Source: BA4 sp044376575 (GTDB taxonomy: Bacteria > Bacteroidota > Bacteroidia > CAIKAF01). From it: a stretch of DNA of 64,000 nucleotides. Position 1 is the stretch's first letter; each line of letters begins with the position of its first letter. The notes beneath the pieces are model-generated. The model saw only the letters and a list, made by a program, of their open reading frames with translations. It did not search any database and was not told the DNA's origin. The stretch is from positions 1-64,000 of the forward strand of contig JBILKR010000004.1 in assembly GCA_044376575.1 (NCBI GenBank), given 5' to 3'. This document shows positions 1 through 9,367 of the stretch, piece after piece. A program made the position numbers and the translations under genes.

Positions 1-1
1 T

Positions 2-1018
2 GAAGAAGCCTTGAAACATAAAGTAGTTAGCAGGCTTACTTATCAGGATGAGTTTATGAATGCTTTGAAAAAGAAATTAAAAGTAACCGATGATGATGAT
101 TTGCATATTATCGAAATTGAAAAATATGTAAGGGTTGCAGAGAAGTCAACACAGAATCAATCGAAAGATAAAATTGCTGTAATATATGCAGAAGGTGAAA
201 TAGTTGATGGAGATGGTTCATATGATGAAATTGGAGGGGAAGATTTTGTAAAATCTATTCGTGAAGCAAGAGAAGACAAAGATGTAAAAGCGATTGTTTT
301 ACGAGTAAATTCTCCCGGTGGAAGTGCTGCAGCATCAGAAGTAATCTGGAGGGAATTGTCATTGGTTAAAGGAAAAAAACCACTGATTGTTTCTATGGGT
401 AACTACGCGGCTTCCGGAGGTTATTATATATCATGCCTGGCAGATTCAATTATTGCAGATCATACTACCATTACAGGATCTATCGGTGTTTTTGGTGTGA
501 TGTTTAATGTGCAGCGAATGTTGAATGATAAATTGGGTATTACAACTGATACCATAAAAACACATCGCTATGCGGATTTTCCTAATCTTACTAGGCCATT
601 TACAGCAGAAGAAAAAAATATTCTTCAGCGTAGCGTTGATCAGATTTATACTTTATTCTTAAAGCGTGTTTCAGAAGGCAGAAAAATAAATGTAGCCAAA
701 CTGGATAGCATTGCACAAGGCAGAGTGTGGACAGGAGCTGATGCTCTGTCGATTGGATTGGTTGACAAGCTGGGTGGGTTGAATGATGCCATCTCTATGG
801 CGGCCAAAAAAGCAAAACTTACATCTTATGAAGTAATGTCTTATCCCGAACCGGAAGATCCGTTTGATATGTTATTCGGAGAAATGAGTCAAACAGCATT
901 GCACTTATTTATGCCTGACTCCTGGATTCAAACTGAAAAGTATTATAAACAGACAGAAAAATTATCTAAAATTCAAGGATTGCAAACACGTATGCCATAT
1001 ACTTTTGATCTTTATTAA
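2..1018 (+). CDS. sppA: Signal peptide peptidase SppA, 67K type, C-terminal part (truncated by window edge)
   Basis: Membrane-bound serine protease that degrades cleaved signal peptides. The reading frame is open at the left edge: in-frame codons precede the TTG at 11, so the start lies outside the window and 11 is not a start. The visible part (about 338 residues) corresponds to the C-terminal half of the long SppA form. It shows the NSPGGSAAAS oxyanion-hole segment and the GNYAASGGYYIS motif, whose serine (codon 413-415) is the expected nucleophile. The catalytic lysine of this family lies in the N-terminal half, which is not visible. A DUF4476 gene follows after 26 bp. Family assignment is firm; completeness cannot be judged. 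Confidence 0.93.
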   Translation, partial: EEALKHKVVSRLTYQDEFMNALKKKLKVTDDDDLHIIEIEKYVRVAEKSTQNQSKDKIAVIYAEGEIVDGDGSYDEIGGEDFVKSIREAREDKDVKAIVLRVNSPGGSAAASEVIWRELSLVKGKKPLIVSMGNYAASGGYYISCLADSIIADHTTITGSIGVFGVMFNVQRMLNDKLGITTDTIKTHRYADFPNLTRPFTAEEKNILQRSVDQIYTLFLKRVSEGRKINVAKLDSIAQGRVWTGADALSIGLVDKLGGLNDAISMAAKKAKLTSYEVMSYPEPEDPFDMLFGEMSQTALHLFMPDSWIQTEKYYKQTEKLSKIQGLQTRMPYTFDLY

Positions 1019-1019
1019 T

Positions 1020-1027
1020 TATATTTG
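1020..1027 (+). promoter_or_regulatory. Bacteroidota -7 promoter motif TATATTTG
   Basis: TATATTTG matches the Bacteroidota sigma-A -7 consensus TAnnTTTG and lies 17 bp before the ATG of the DUF4476 gene. No well-placed -33 TTTG element is visible, so the call is tentative. Confidence 0.4.
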
Positions 1028-1044
1028 TAGTAAATATTCATTTT

Positions 1045-1974
1045 ATGAAAAATTACATTATTTCATTCCTTATTTTCATTTCATCGCCCCTAATTTCTTT
1101 TTCTCAAAACGGTAACGTTGTTTTCTTCGCAGAACAGGGAGAACGTTTTTCTGTGGTGATGAATGGGTTGCGTATCAATGACAGGCCAGAAACCAATATC
1201 AAAGTGGCAGATTTAGCGCCTACAAATTTTAAAGTGAAAATAATTTTTGAAGATGCTTCCATTCCTGACATGGATAAAACTGTATTTATTACACCAGGAG
1301 AGGAGATGACATTCAATGTCCGTAAAAATAAAAAAGGAGAATATATATTGGCTTACTATTCTCAGGCTCCAATAGCTCAAGCGGCACCGGCTCCATCCAG
1401 TCAACGTGTAATTGTATATAATCAGGTGCCACCAAATGATGGGATTGTCATCAGAGGAGGAACTACAACAACTACGACTACCACCACCACCACAGGAACA
1501 CCCAATACCGTTGGTGCTAGTGTAAATATTGGTGGAATTGGTATGAATGTAACCATAAATGATGGTACGGGAACAATGATGTCGAATGGTACTACAACTA
1601 CAACGTATTCAACAACAACTACAACAACTTCGAATACAGCGAATAATAATCAGACTTATTCTAATACTCAGGGATGTATTTACCCAATGAATGCCGGTGA
1701 TTTTAGTGCTGCTAAATCATCTATAAGTTCTAAATCTTTTGAAGACAGTAAAGTAACCATAGCCAAGCAAGTGATTGATGCCAATTGTTTATCAGTAAGT
1801 CAAATAAAGAATATGATGGAATTGATGACTTTTGAAGAGAATAAGCTGACCATTGCCAAATATGCTTATACCAAATCAACAGATCCGAACAATTACTACC
1901 TGTTAAATGATGCATTTACATTCGAATCTACTATTGATGATTTGAATGCTTATATCAATGCAAACAGAAGATAA
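1045..1974 (+). CDS. Secreted DUF4476 domain protein with threonine-rich linkers
   Basis: The function is unknown. Residues 1-21 form a signal peptide ending in SFSQ, so the protein is probably periplasmic or surface exposed. An N-terminal region (about 22-105) is followed by a low-complexity linker with two threonine tracts (about 139-151 and 183-195). The C-terminal helical region (about 212-305) has the repeated pattern F-E-(D/E)-x-K-x-x-I-A-K typical of DUF4476, a Bacteroidota domain. The gene stands between sppA and the serine operon and is followed by a strong terminator, so it is probably transcribed on its own or with sppA. Confidence 0.85.
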   Translation: MKNYIISFLIFISSPLISFSQNGNVVFFAEQGERFSVVMNGLRINDRPETNIKVADLAPTNFKVKIIFEDASIPDMDKTVFITPGEEMTFNVRKNKKGEYILAYYSQAPIAQAAPAPSSQRVIVYNQVPPNDGIVIRGGTTTTTTTTTTTGTPNTVGASVNIGGIGMNVTINDGTGTMMSNGTTTTTYSTTTTTTSNTANNNQTYSNTQGCIYPMNAGDFSAAKSSISSKSFEDSKVTIAKQVIDANCLSVSQIKNMMELMTFEENKLTIAKYAYTKSTDPNNYYLLNDAFTFESTIDDLNAYINANRR

Positions 1975-1993
1975 TTAACACGAAAATATGATT

Positions 1994-2023
1994 AAAACGC
2001 CCGGTAATTACCGGGCGTTTTTT
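1994..2023 (+). terminator. Rho-independent terminator after the DUF4476 gene
   Basis: A perfect 28-nt palindrome (14 + 14 nt, GC core CGCCCGG/CCGGGCG) spans 1994-2021, and its T-tract runs to 2023. It lies 19 bp after the DUF4476 stop codon and before the serC promoter, separating the two units. Confidence 0.9.
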
Positions 2024-2056
2024 ATTTATATTCATCTAATTTCAGTTAATAAATTA

Positions 2057-2089
2057 TTGCCCATTTTATCATATTTATTCCTTACTTTG
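2057..2089 (+). promoter_or_regulatory. Predicted promoter of the serC operon
   Basis: TTG at 2057-2059 and TTACTTTG at 2082-2089 match the Bacteroidota -33 TTG and -7 TAnnTTTG elements. The spacing is about 22 bp and there is one mismatch in the -7 box. The ATG of serC follows 26 bp later, and the previous unit ends at a terminator just upstream. Confidence 0.5.
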
Positions 2090-2115
2090 CAGTCAACTTA
2101 CAATCATAATTATTC

Positions 2116-3183
2116 ATGAAAAAAGTTCATAATTTCAGTGCCGGTCCCGGAATTTTACCCGAAGAAGTTTTAAGAAAAGCATCAGAAGCTATCATTAATT
2201 TTAACGACCTCAATTTATCACTGATTGAAATCTCTCACAGAAGTAAAGATTTTGAAGATGTAATGTCAAGAGCCAGGTCATTGGTGAAAGAATTACTGGG
2301 TTTAAATGATGATTATGAAGTAGTTTATTTACAGGGTGGAGCAAGCTTACAGTTTTATATGCTTCCACTCAATTTATTAAAATCAAAGGCGGCATATATA
2401 AATACTGGTACTTGGGCTACTGAAGCCATTGCTGAAGCCAAAAAAGTGGGTAACGTTGACGTGATTGCCAGCAGTGAGGATAAAAAATTTACTTACATAC
2501 CAAAAGATTTTGTAGTTCCGTCTGATGCAGATTATTTGCATTTTACAAGTAACAATACCATTTACGGAACACAATGGCAAAACTTTACTGAAACATCTGT
2601 ACCATTGGTTTGTGACATGAGCAGTGATATTTTCAGTAAGCGATTTGATGCCTCAAAGTTTTCATTGATTTATGCCGGTGCGCAGAAAAATATGGGACCT
2701 GCCGGAACAACTATGGTGTTATTCAGAAAAGATATTTTAGGAAAAACAGGAAGAACATTGCCTAAAATGCTGGATTATGAACTGATGTACAAGAAAGACA
2801 GCATGTTCAATACCCCACCTGTGTTTGCTATATATGTATCCATGCTTACCTTACAATGGATTAAAGATAACGGTGGACTCGAATGGATTGAGAAAGTTAA
2901 TGCCATGAAATCCAAAGTGTTTTATGATGAACTGGATGCTAATCCAATGTTTGTAGGTACTGTTGAAAAAGATTGCAGGTCTCAAATGAATGCTACTTTC
3001 CTCTTAAAAAATGAATCGCTTGAAACAGAATTTGAAAAAATGCTAAAAGAAGCAAATCTCAGTGGATTAAAAGGCCATCGTTCTGTTGGTGGATATCGTG
3101 CTTCCATGTATAATGCATTGCCCTTGGAAAGTGTTAAAGTGCTGACAAGTGTAATGAGAGAATTTGCCAATAAATTTGCTTAA
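2116..3183 (+). CDS. serC: Phosphoserine aminotransferase
   Basis: PLP enzyme of phosphorylated serine biosynthesis: it converts 3-phosphohydroxypyruvate and glutamate to O-phosphoserine and 2-oxoglutarate. The same fold also serves 4-phosphohydroxythreonine in PLP synthesis. The 355-residue length is normal. It opens with HNFSAGPGILPEEV, the family hallmark, and carries the PLP lysine in AGAQKNMGPAG (about residue 192). It is first in a tight + strand group; serA begins 2 bp after the stop codon. No phosphoserine phosphatase gene is in this group. Confidence 0.97.
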   Translation: MKKVHNFSAGPGILPEEVLRKASEAIINFNDLNLSLIEISHRSKDFEDVMSRARSLVKELLGLNDDYEVVYLQGGASLQFYMLPLNLLKSKAAYINTGTWATEAIAEAKKVGNVDVIASSEDKKFTYIPKDFVVPSDADYLHFTSNNTIYGTQWQNFTETSVPLVCDMSSDIFSKRFDASKFSLIYAGAQKNMGPAGTTMVLFRKDILGKTGRTLPKMLDYELMYKKDSMFNTPPVFAIYVSMLTLQWIKDNGGLEWIEKVNAMKSKVFYDELDANPMFVGTVEKDCRSQMNATFLLKNESLETEFEKMLKEANLSGLKGHRSVGGYRASMYNALPLESVKVLTSVMREFANKFA

Positions 3184-3185
3184 TC

Positions 3186-4148
3186 ATGAAAAAAATTCTT
3201 GCTAACGACGGACTGGAAAAATCAGGAATTACACTTCTTGAAAGTAAGGGGTTTAATGTCATTACTGAAAAAGTAGCCCAGGAAAATTTATCAGCTTACC
3301 TGAACGAAAATCAAATCGAAGTGTTGCTGGTTAGAAGTGCTACTAAAGTTCGCAAAGATTTGATTGATCATTGTCCTAACCTGAAAATTATCGGTAGGGG
3401 TGGAGTGGGTATGGATAATATTGATGTGGAATATGCTCAATCGAAAGGAATAAAAGTAATAAATACACCTGCTGCTTCTTCTCAATCAGTGGCAGAACTC
3501 GTCTTTTCTCATCTCTTCACCATCTCAAGAATGTTGCATGAGTCTAATCGCAAAATGCCTTCTGAAGGACAAACCCAATTCAATGAATTGAAAAAGAAAT
3601 TTTCAAAAGGATTTGAATTATCGGGTAAAACAATTGGTATTATTGGTTTTGGGCGTATAGGACAAGCCGCTGCAAAAATAGCAATGGGAATAGGGATGAA
3701 AGTATTGCCTTATGATCCGGTGGTAAAATCGACTGAAATTGAACTGGATCTTTTTCATACAGATGATACTTTTTCAATACAGTTTGATACTGTTACATTA
3801 GATGAATTGTTTTCAAATAGTGATATCATTACGTTGCATGTGCCAATGCCAATGGATGGTAAACCGGTGATAGGTAGTGAGCAGTTTTTAAAAATGAAAA
3901 AAGGCGTAATCGTTATCAATACGGCACGCGGTGGAATTATTGACGAAGATGCCCTGCTGGCAAACTTGAATTCAGGACATGTTTCATTTGCCGGATTAGA
4001 TGTATTTGAAAATGAACCGACACCAAGAAAAGAATTACTGGAGCATCCAAATATTTCTGTATCCCCTCATATCGGAGGTTCTACCATCGAAGCTCAGGAT
4101 AGAATAGGTACAGAACTGGCAGACAAGATTATCAGTTTTTATTCTTAA
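3186..4148 (+). CDS. serA: D-3-phosphoglycerate dehydrogenase (short form, no ACT domain)
   Basis: NAD-dependent oxidation of 3-phosphoglycerate to 3-phosphohydroxypyruvate, the first step of serine synthesis. Visible motifs are the nucleotide-binding GKTIGIIGFGRIGQAA, the catalytic arginine in NTARGGIIDE, the acidic residue in FENEPTP and the catalytic histidine in SPHIGGST. At 320 residues it lacks the C-terminal ACT/ASB regulatory domains of long SerA, so feedback inhibition by serine through ACT is not expected. The family is broad (D-2-hydroxyacid dehydrogenases), but its position directly after serC supports the substrate. Confidence 0.93.
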   Translation: MKKILANDGLEKSGITLLESKGFNVITEKVAQENLSAYLNENQIEVLLVRSATKVRKDLIDHCPNLKIIGRGGVGMDNIDVEYAQSKGIKVINTPAASSQSVAELVFSHLFTISRMLHESNRKMPSEGQTQFNELKKKFSKGFELSGKTIGIIGFGRIGQAAAKIAMGIGMKVLPYDPVVKSTEIELDLFHTDDTFSIQFDTVTLDELFSNSDIITLHVPMPMDGKPVIGSEQFLKMKKGVIVINTARGGIIDEDALLANLNSGHVSFAGLDVFENEPTPRKELLEHPNISVSPHIGGSTIEAQDRIGTELADKIISFYS

Positions 4149-4154
4149 AAATTC

Positions 4155-5414
4155 ATGGCGGTTTTTAAACCTTTCAAAGGGCTTTTGCCCAGGGTGAAAG
4201 ATGCTGAACAAATTGTTTCCAGACCTTTTGATGCATACTCAAAACAAGAACTTTCATTAGAATTAAATACACACCCTAATAGTTTTCTGCATGTTATTTC
4301 TCCGCTTTCTCCTGATTCACAAGTAGAAATAAATTATAACGATAAACTTGAACTGGGCAAGTCAACGTTATATCAGATGATAAAAAGTAAGGTTTTTGAA
4401 ATTTCTTCAATCCCTTGTTATTATATATACAGACAAACCCAACACCACGAACAGTATGTTGGAATTATAGGTGCCATTAGTATTGACGATTGTCTGACCA
4501 ATGTTGTAAAGCCACATGAACAAACCATAGAGCATAAAGAAGTAAGATTAAAAAATTATCTCGACTCCATGGACATTAATGCGGAGCCTGTTGTTATTTC
4601 ATACAAAGCAGATCATTTGATCAATGAATTAGTGGAAAAAAAAATAGCCGAGAAACCTCATCTTGATTTTTATTTTAAAGGGTTTGGTCAGCATGAGTTA
4701 TGGAAAGTAGAAAAAAAAGAAGATATACAAATTATTGAATCACAATTCAGCGGATTGAATGAAATGTATATTGCTGACGGACATCACCGAACCGCTTCAT
4801 CCGTTCTACTTGGAAAAGAAAGAAGAGAGAAATCACCTGATTACTCTGGCGAAGAGCCATTTAATTATTTTATGGCCATTGCATTTCCACATCATCAGAT
4901 ACGTTTGCGCGAGTTTAATCGCTTAGTACATGATTTAAATGGACTATCGATAGACGAATTTATTCACCGTATTAAGAAAGATTTTTTTGTTGAAAAACTA
5001 AATGTGTTTCCTGATATTTCTGGGCATATTGCATGTTTTGCCATGTATCTGGAACATCAATGGTATATTCTTCAAATGAAGCCTGAAGTTTTTTTGAAAG
5101 TAGGCGAACAACATGCACTGCCAACACAGATTCTTTCTGATTTCATTCTTAGTCCCATTCTTGAAATTCATGATTTGCGAAAGGATAAAAGAATTTCTTT
5201 TGCAGGTGGAAAAACAGAGCCTGATCATCTTAAAAAAATCATTGATTCGAATGAGTATAAAGTAGCATTTGTAGTAAATAAAATCAATATTCCTCAATTC
5301 AAAAAGTTCGCTGATAATGGGTGGTTCATGCCTCCGAAGAGTACATATTTTGAGCCTAAGTTATTAAACGGACTTGTATTGTATTCGCTCGATGATAAGA
5401 TTACTAATTTGTAA
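4155..5414 (+). CDS. DUF1015 family protein, possible serine kinase
   Basis: A 419-residue soluble protein of the DUF1015 family, starting 6 bp after serA. The conserved segment YIADGHHRTASS (about residues 205-216) is the family hallmark. A DGHHR motif also occurs in the ParB/sulfiredoxin-like serine kinases SerK and SbnI, which make O-phosphoserine directly from serine. Its place between serA and yggS fits a role in serine/phosphoserine metabolism. The family assignment is firm; the kinase function is inference from the motif and the context. Confidence 0.85.
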   Translation: MAVFKPFKGLLPRVKDAEQIVSRPFDAYSKQELSLELNTHPNSFLHVISPLSPDSQVEINYNDKLELGKSTLYQMIKSKVFEISSIPCYYIYRQTQHHEQYVGIIGAISIDDCLTNVVKPHEQTIEHKEVRLKNYLDSMDINAEPVVISYKADHLINELVEKKIAEKPHLDFYFKGFGQHELWKVEKKEDIQIIESQFSGLNEMYIADGHHRTASSVLLGKERREKSPDYSGEEPFNYFMAIAFPHHQIRLREFNRLVHDLNGLSIDEFIHRIKKDFFVEKLNVFPDISGHIACFAMYLEHQWYILQMKPEVFLKVGEQHALPTQILSDFILSPILEIHDLRKDKRISFAGGKTEPDHLKKIIDSNEYKVAFVVNKINIPQFKKFADNGWFMPPKSTYFEPKLLNGLVLYSLDDKITNL

Positions 5415-5421
5415 TTGATCA

Positions 5422-6084
5422 ATGACTCATATTTCAGAAAGATATCTGCAGCTAAAATCAAGTCTACCTCCAAATGTTCAGTTGGTGGCAGTGAGTAAAA
5501 CTCATCCTGTTGAATCTATTTTACAAGTATATCAACTTGGTCATCGTGATTTTGGAGAAAATAAAGTGCAGGAACTGATAGAAAAACATGAACAATTGCC
5601 TAAAGATATTTGCTGGCATATTATCGGACATTTACAAACCAATAAAGTTAAATACATTGCACCCTTTATTCATTTGATTCATTCGGTTGATAGTTTGAAA
5701 TTATTAACGGAGATCAATAAACAAGCTCAGAAGAATAAACGGATAATAGATTGTTTACTGCAAGTGTATATTGCTAAAGAAGAAACTAAATTTGGATTCG
5801 AAACAGAAGAAATTATTGAATTTTTTCAGAATGATGGTCCACATCAATTCCCCTTTGTAAGAGTTAGAGGATTGATGGGAATGGCAACAAATACAGATAA
5901 TACAGAAATAGTTTCAAATGAATTTTCTTCATTAAATTCTCTTTTTAAACAAATTAAGCAGATGATCAACAATCAAGATGATTTTGATATATTATCTATG
6001 GGAATGAGTAATGATTATAATTTGGCTATTGATCAGGGAAGTAATATGGTGCGCATTGGTAGCACTATTTTTGGTTCAAGATAA
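5422..6084 (+). CDS. yggS: YggS/PROSC-family PLP-binding protein
   Basis: A PLP carrier that buffers free pyridoxal phosphate and affects amino-acid homeostasis. The 220-residue protein is a single alanine-racemase-N TIM barrel. It shows VAVSKTHP with the Schiff-base lysine, FGENKVQEL, the WHIIGHLQTNK segment, and a C-terminal SMGMSNDYNLAI followed by RIGSTIFGSR (phosphate-binding region). It follows DUF1015 by 7 bp, next to the PLP enzyme SerC. It converges with the - strand gene that ends 1 bp away. Confidence 0.95.
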   Translation: MTHISERYLQLKSSLPPNVQLVAVSKTHPVESILQVYQLGHRDFGENKVQELIEKHEQLPKDICWHIIGHLQTNKVKYIAPFIHLIHSVDSLKLLTEINKQAQKNKRIIDCLLQVYIAKEETKFGFETEEIIEFFQNDGPHQFPFVRVRGLMGMATNTDNTEIVSNEFSSLNSLFKQIKQMINNQDDFDILSMGMSNDYNLAIDQGSNMVRIGSTIFGSR

Positions 6085-6085
6085 T

Positions 6086-6790
6086 TTATAAAGAAAAATC
6101 AAAAGAATCATCAGAGTCAGCCTGAAATCTAAATCCCATTCGTTTACCTGTTTTTTGATGCAGCATTTCTGAGTTCGCAAATATTTCCATCATACTTACC
6201 TGTTTTACCTGATCATAATTTGGTGTTAGCAAATCAAAATCCAGCGCATACAAAATACACGATTCAATAATTTTATTTAGTGCATTTTTATCAATTACGG
6301 CATTTGAAAAATCATTATATAAAAATCCCAATTGCCTTTTGCCTTCTACAAAATAATGCATTTCATGATTAATGAATATACGGGCAATCATATATCCGAT
6401 ATCATGTTCGCGGTTATATCTGAAAGAATCTGTAAGAAAATTATACACATTGATAACGCCACAATAAGCCCTGGATTCATTTTCTTTTACATATGTTGTT
6501 TTCCAGATACTGTGAGAGCGGTCAAATAAAAATATATTTGAATGCATGTGAAATATTAATGTATCACCTGCAAATGCAATAATGGCTTCAAAGTCTCCTT
6601 TTTCGTGATAATTAAAATAGAGTTTTCCCCCACCATCATTTACCTTTGCTTGTAAGTCTTTATGAACTTCAAGCAAATTTTCTTTGAGTTGCTTAAAAAC
6701 ATCTTTTGTTTTAAGAAAAATATCCTGCTTTAACACTGATTTCTCTTTCAGTGTTTTGATAATTAAATCTCTGGATGTAGATGATTCCAT
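6086..6790 (-). CDS. Conserved hypothetical protein (234 aa)
   Basis: I do not recognise a characterised family. The protein has no signal peptide or membrane segment and is predicted cytosolic. It is rich in aromatic and charged residues and includes a central GVINVYNFLTDSFRYNR segment. It starts 9 bp after the proS stop codon, so the two genes are probably co-transcribed. Sound codon use and this tight spacing support it as a real gene. Confidence 0.75.
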   Translation of the reverse strand: MESSTSRDLIIKTLKEKSVLKQDIFLKTKDVFKQLKENLLEVHKDLQAKVNDGGGKLYFNYHEKGDFEAIIAFAGDTLIFHMHSNIFLFDRSHSIWKTTYVKENESRAYCGVINVYNFLTDSFRYNREHDIGYMIARIFINHEMHYFVEGKRQLGFLYNDFSNAVIDKNALNKIIESCILYALDFDLLTPNYDQVKQVSMMEIFANSEMLHQKTGKRMGFRFQADSDDSFDFSL

Positions 6791-6799
6791 AAGTCTATT

Positions 6800-8269
6800 T
6801 TAATATGCAACAGCAAATAAAACTCTTTGTTTAGAAAGATTTCCTGTTAATATACATTTCCCTTCTTCGGCAGGATTATCTAAAGGGATACAACGTATGG
6901 TTGCCTTGGTGAGTTCTTTAATCTTATCTTCTGTTTCGCCGGTTCCATCCCAATGTGCATAGGCAAATCCTCCTTTCTGCATGATTTCTTTAAATGTATC
7001 CCAGTCGTCAACGCGATGCATACTTTCATCTCTTCTTTTTAAAGCTTTCTTAAAAAGATGATGCTGTATTTCATCGAGTAAAATTTTAATACGTATTCCT
7101 AGTCCTTCAACTGGTTCAACTGATTTCGTGAGCGTGTCGCGCCTTGCCAGTTCAATGCTTTGATTTGCCAGATCTCTTGGACCCATTGCAATTCGAATGG
7201 GCACCCCTTTAAATTCATATTCTGAGAATTTCCATCCTGGTTTATATTTATCGTTGTCATCAAGTTTCACACGAATACCTTGCTCTTTCAATTCTTTGTA
7301 AACTTCTTCGCATTTTGACCTTACTGCTTCAAACTCTTCCTGATTTTTATAAATAGGTACAATAACTACCTGAATAGGAGCGAGTGCAGGGGGCAATACC
7401 AAACCATTGTCATCTGAATGTGTCATGATTAATGCACCCATCAAACGGGTTGAAACACCCCATGAGGTAGCCCAAACAAATTCCTGCTTCCCTTCTTTCG
7501 TAGCAAATTTTACATCAAAGGCTTTTGCAAAGTTTTGTCCGAGAAAATGCGATGTTCCTGCCTGTAATGCTTTTCCATCTTGCATGAGGGCTTCAATGCA
7601 ATAAGTTTCGAGCGCTCCTGCAAATCTTTCATTTGGTGTTTTTACACCTTTAATAACAGGAATGGCCAATGTTTTTTCAACAAATTCAGCATATACATTC
7701 AGCATCTTTTCAGTTTCTTCAATGGCTTCTTCAGCCGTTGCATGTGCTGTGTGTCCTTCTTGCCATAAAAACTCCGCTGTTCTTAAAAATAATCGTGTAC
7801 GCATTTCCCAGCGGACAACATTTGCCCATTGATTTAAAAGTATTGGCAGATCACGATATGATTGTATCCAGTTGCGGTATGTATTCCAGATAATGGTTTC
7901 AGAAGTGGGACGAACAATCAATTCTTCTTCCAGTTTCGCATCTTCGTCAACAATTATTCCTGATCCGTCTGGTGCATTTTTTAAGCGGTAATGTGTAACA
8001 ACAGCACATTCTTTTGCAAACCCATCTACATGGCTTGCTTCTTTACTGAAAAATGATTTAGGGATAAATAGAGGGAAATAAGCATTTTCATGCCCTGTTT
8101 CTTTAAACATGCTGTCTAATTTTTGTTGCATTCTCTCCCAGATAGAATAGCCATAAGGCTTGATAACCATGCTTCCTCTAACAGCAGAATGCTCTGCCAA
8201 CCCAGCTCTTAATACAAGATCATTGTACCATTGCGAGTAATTTTCCTGTCTTGTGGTCAATCTTTCCAA
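6800..8269 (-). CDS. proS: Prolyl-tRNA synthetase, archaeal/eukaryotic type
   Basis: Class II aminoacyl-tRNA synthetase charging tRNA-Pro in the cytosol. It has 489 residues. The class II core contains RPTSETIIWNTYRNWI (motif 2 vicinity), NQWANVVRWEMR, the EFLWQEGHTAH segment, and GTSHFLGQNFAKAF. Without the bacterial INS editing insertion and with a C-terminal extension ending in an aromatic Tyr (FAVAY), it is the type 3 (eukaryote/archaea-like) ProRS that many Bacteroidota use. The hypothetical gene at 6086 probably shares its transcript. Confidence 0.97.
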   Translation of the reverse strand: MERLTTRQENYSQWYNDLVLRAGLAEHSAVRGSMVIKPYGYSIWERMQQKLDSMFKETGHENAYFPLFIPKSFFSKEASHVDGFAKECAVVTHYRLKNAPDGSGIIVDEDAKLEEELIVRPTSETIIWNTYRNWIQSYRDLPILLNQWANVVRWEMRTRLFLRTAEFLWQEGHTAHATAEEAIEETEKMLNVYAEFVEKTLAIPVIKGVKTPNERFAGALETYCIEALMQDGKALQAGTSHFLGQNFAKAFDVKFATKEGKQEFVWATSWGVSTRLMGALIMTHSDDNGLVLPPALAPIQVVIVPIYKNQEEFEAVRSKCEEVYKELKEQGIRVKLDDNDKYKPGWKFSEYEFKGVPIRIAMGPRDLANQSIELARRDTLTKSVEPVEGLGIRIKILLDEIQHHLFKKALKRRDESMHRVDDWDTFKEIMQKGGFAYAHWDGTGETEDKIKELTKATIRCIPLDNPAEEGKCILTGNLSKQRVLFAVAY

Positions 8270-8314
8270 AATCGTTTAGTTTTTTATGGTATGAATTTTG
8301 CTCTTTATAGTAAG

Positions 8315-8342
8315 CAAAGGTATTAATTTAGAATAAATCAAA
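8315..8342 (-). promoter_or_regulatory. Predicted promoter of proS
   Basis: On the - strand, TACCTTTG (complement of 8315-8322) exactly fits the -7 consensus TAnnTTTG. A TTTG (complement of 8339-8342) lies 16 bp upstream as a possible -33 element, somewhat closer than usual. The leader before the ATG at 8269 would be about 40 nt. Confidence 0.5.
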
Positions 8343-8368
8343 AGGCTTTGTTGTGTAGTAATTTAACC

Positions 8369-9367
8369 ATGAAGGGATCTTTAGTATTACCACTTCTTTC
8401 TTTCCTTTTCTTTATGGGATGTTCTTCCGGTAAAGTGTTTTATGATGATATGTATTTTTCTTTTGAAGATGCTGAACGTGAATACCGGACATACCAGAAC
8501 AGAAAAAATAAAACTGTTGTATCTTCAAATGGAGATGTTTTTAATTTGTCAGAGAGCGAAAGAAGTATTGATCTATCGTTAGATATTTCTTTTAAAAGTC
8601 AATATCTTTTGGATGATTATCATGAGAATTTCTATGCCGCGAGGATTCGCCGTTTTGGAAATGTTTGGAATACCTGGAATTATTATGATCCTTATTATAC
8701 TTCGATGTATTGGTATAATTACGACTTTGAAAATATAGGCAAGAGTATTTATCAAACGTATCCATGGTGGTGGAAATCACTTAATGATGTTTTTTTAGCA
8801 TCAACTATGTCTTATTCTAATAATATAAAGAATCCATTTTGTAAATACACAGATACAATTTTGTTGATACCTCCAGGATCATTGTATTACAATAGTTTTG
8901 ATTTGAATTCATATACTGATGATGTCTCTTACTCTTATGGAAATGCAGGAAAGAAATCTTTTTCTGAAATGATGATAAGTCAGGGTATTAATCAGGACAT
9001 TGTAGGAAGAAGGGTGAGGGATATTTCTTTAAGTGTATCGAATAATCAAGTGCAAAAACAGGATTCAATTTTTGTATTGGTGGCTGAAGAAAATAATTTA
9101 AAAATTCCCGGAGAAAAGGAATCAAATGTGAAAGAAGTTCAATCGTCCAAAAACAATACTAATAATAACATCACATTTCCTACAAAAAAGAAAACCGGAT
9201 CTGCTGATGCTCAAAAAAATTACAGACAATGGGACTCAGAAAAGAATGAGAAAATTAAATTTGAAAAAGATCAGGGTGAAAATCAGCGGAGTGGTTCTTT
9301 TTCTGAAGGGAGTAGGAGTTACGGGAGATCATCTTCAAAAAATAAATCAGGTTCATCGAAAAAATAA
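8369..9367 (+). CDS. Hypothetical lipoprotein with aromatic-rich body and basic Ser/Arg tail
   Basis: I do not recognise the family. I choose the ATG at 8369 over the in-frame TTG at 8348 because it gives a compact lipoprotein signal peptide with lipobox FFMGC. The mature protein should be membrane anchored. It has a Trp/Tyr-rich middle (about residues 90-130) with WNTWNYYDPYY and PWWWKSL segments, and a low-complexity basic, Ser-rich tail over the last 70 residues. Its stop codon overlaps the next ATG (TAATG at 9365-9369), so it is translationally coupled to the OmpP1-type porin and may act with it. Confidence 0.8.
   Translation: MKGSLVLPLLSFLFFMGCSSGKVFYDDMYFSFEDAEREYRTYQNRKNKTVVSSNGDVFNLSESERSIDLSLDISFKSQYLLDDYHENFYAARIRRFGNVWNTWNYYDPYYTSMYWYNYDFENIGKSIYQTYPWWWKSLNDVFLASTMSYSNNIKNPFCKYTDTILLIPPGSLYYNSFDLNSYTDDVSYSYGNAGKKSFSEMMISQGINQDIVGRRVRDISLSVSNNQVQKQDSIFVLVAEENNLKIPGEKESNVKEVQSSKNNTNNNITFPTKKKTGSADAQKNYRQWDSEKNEKIKFEKDQGENQRSGSFSEGSRSYGRSSSKNKSGSSKK

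Noticed and set aside
1454..1635. Tandem ACAACT-type repeats as a possible microsatellite or CRISPR
   Set aside because: They encode threonine tracts in the DUF4476 protein in frame, without spacers or repeat units of constant length.
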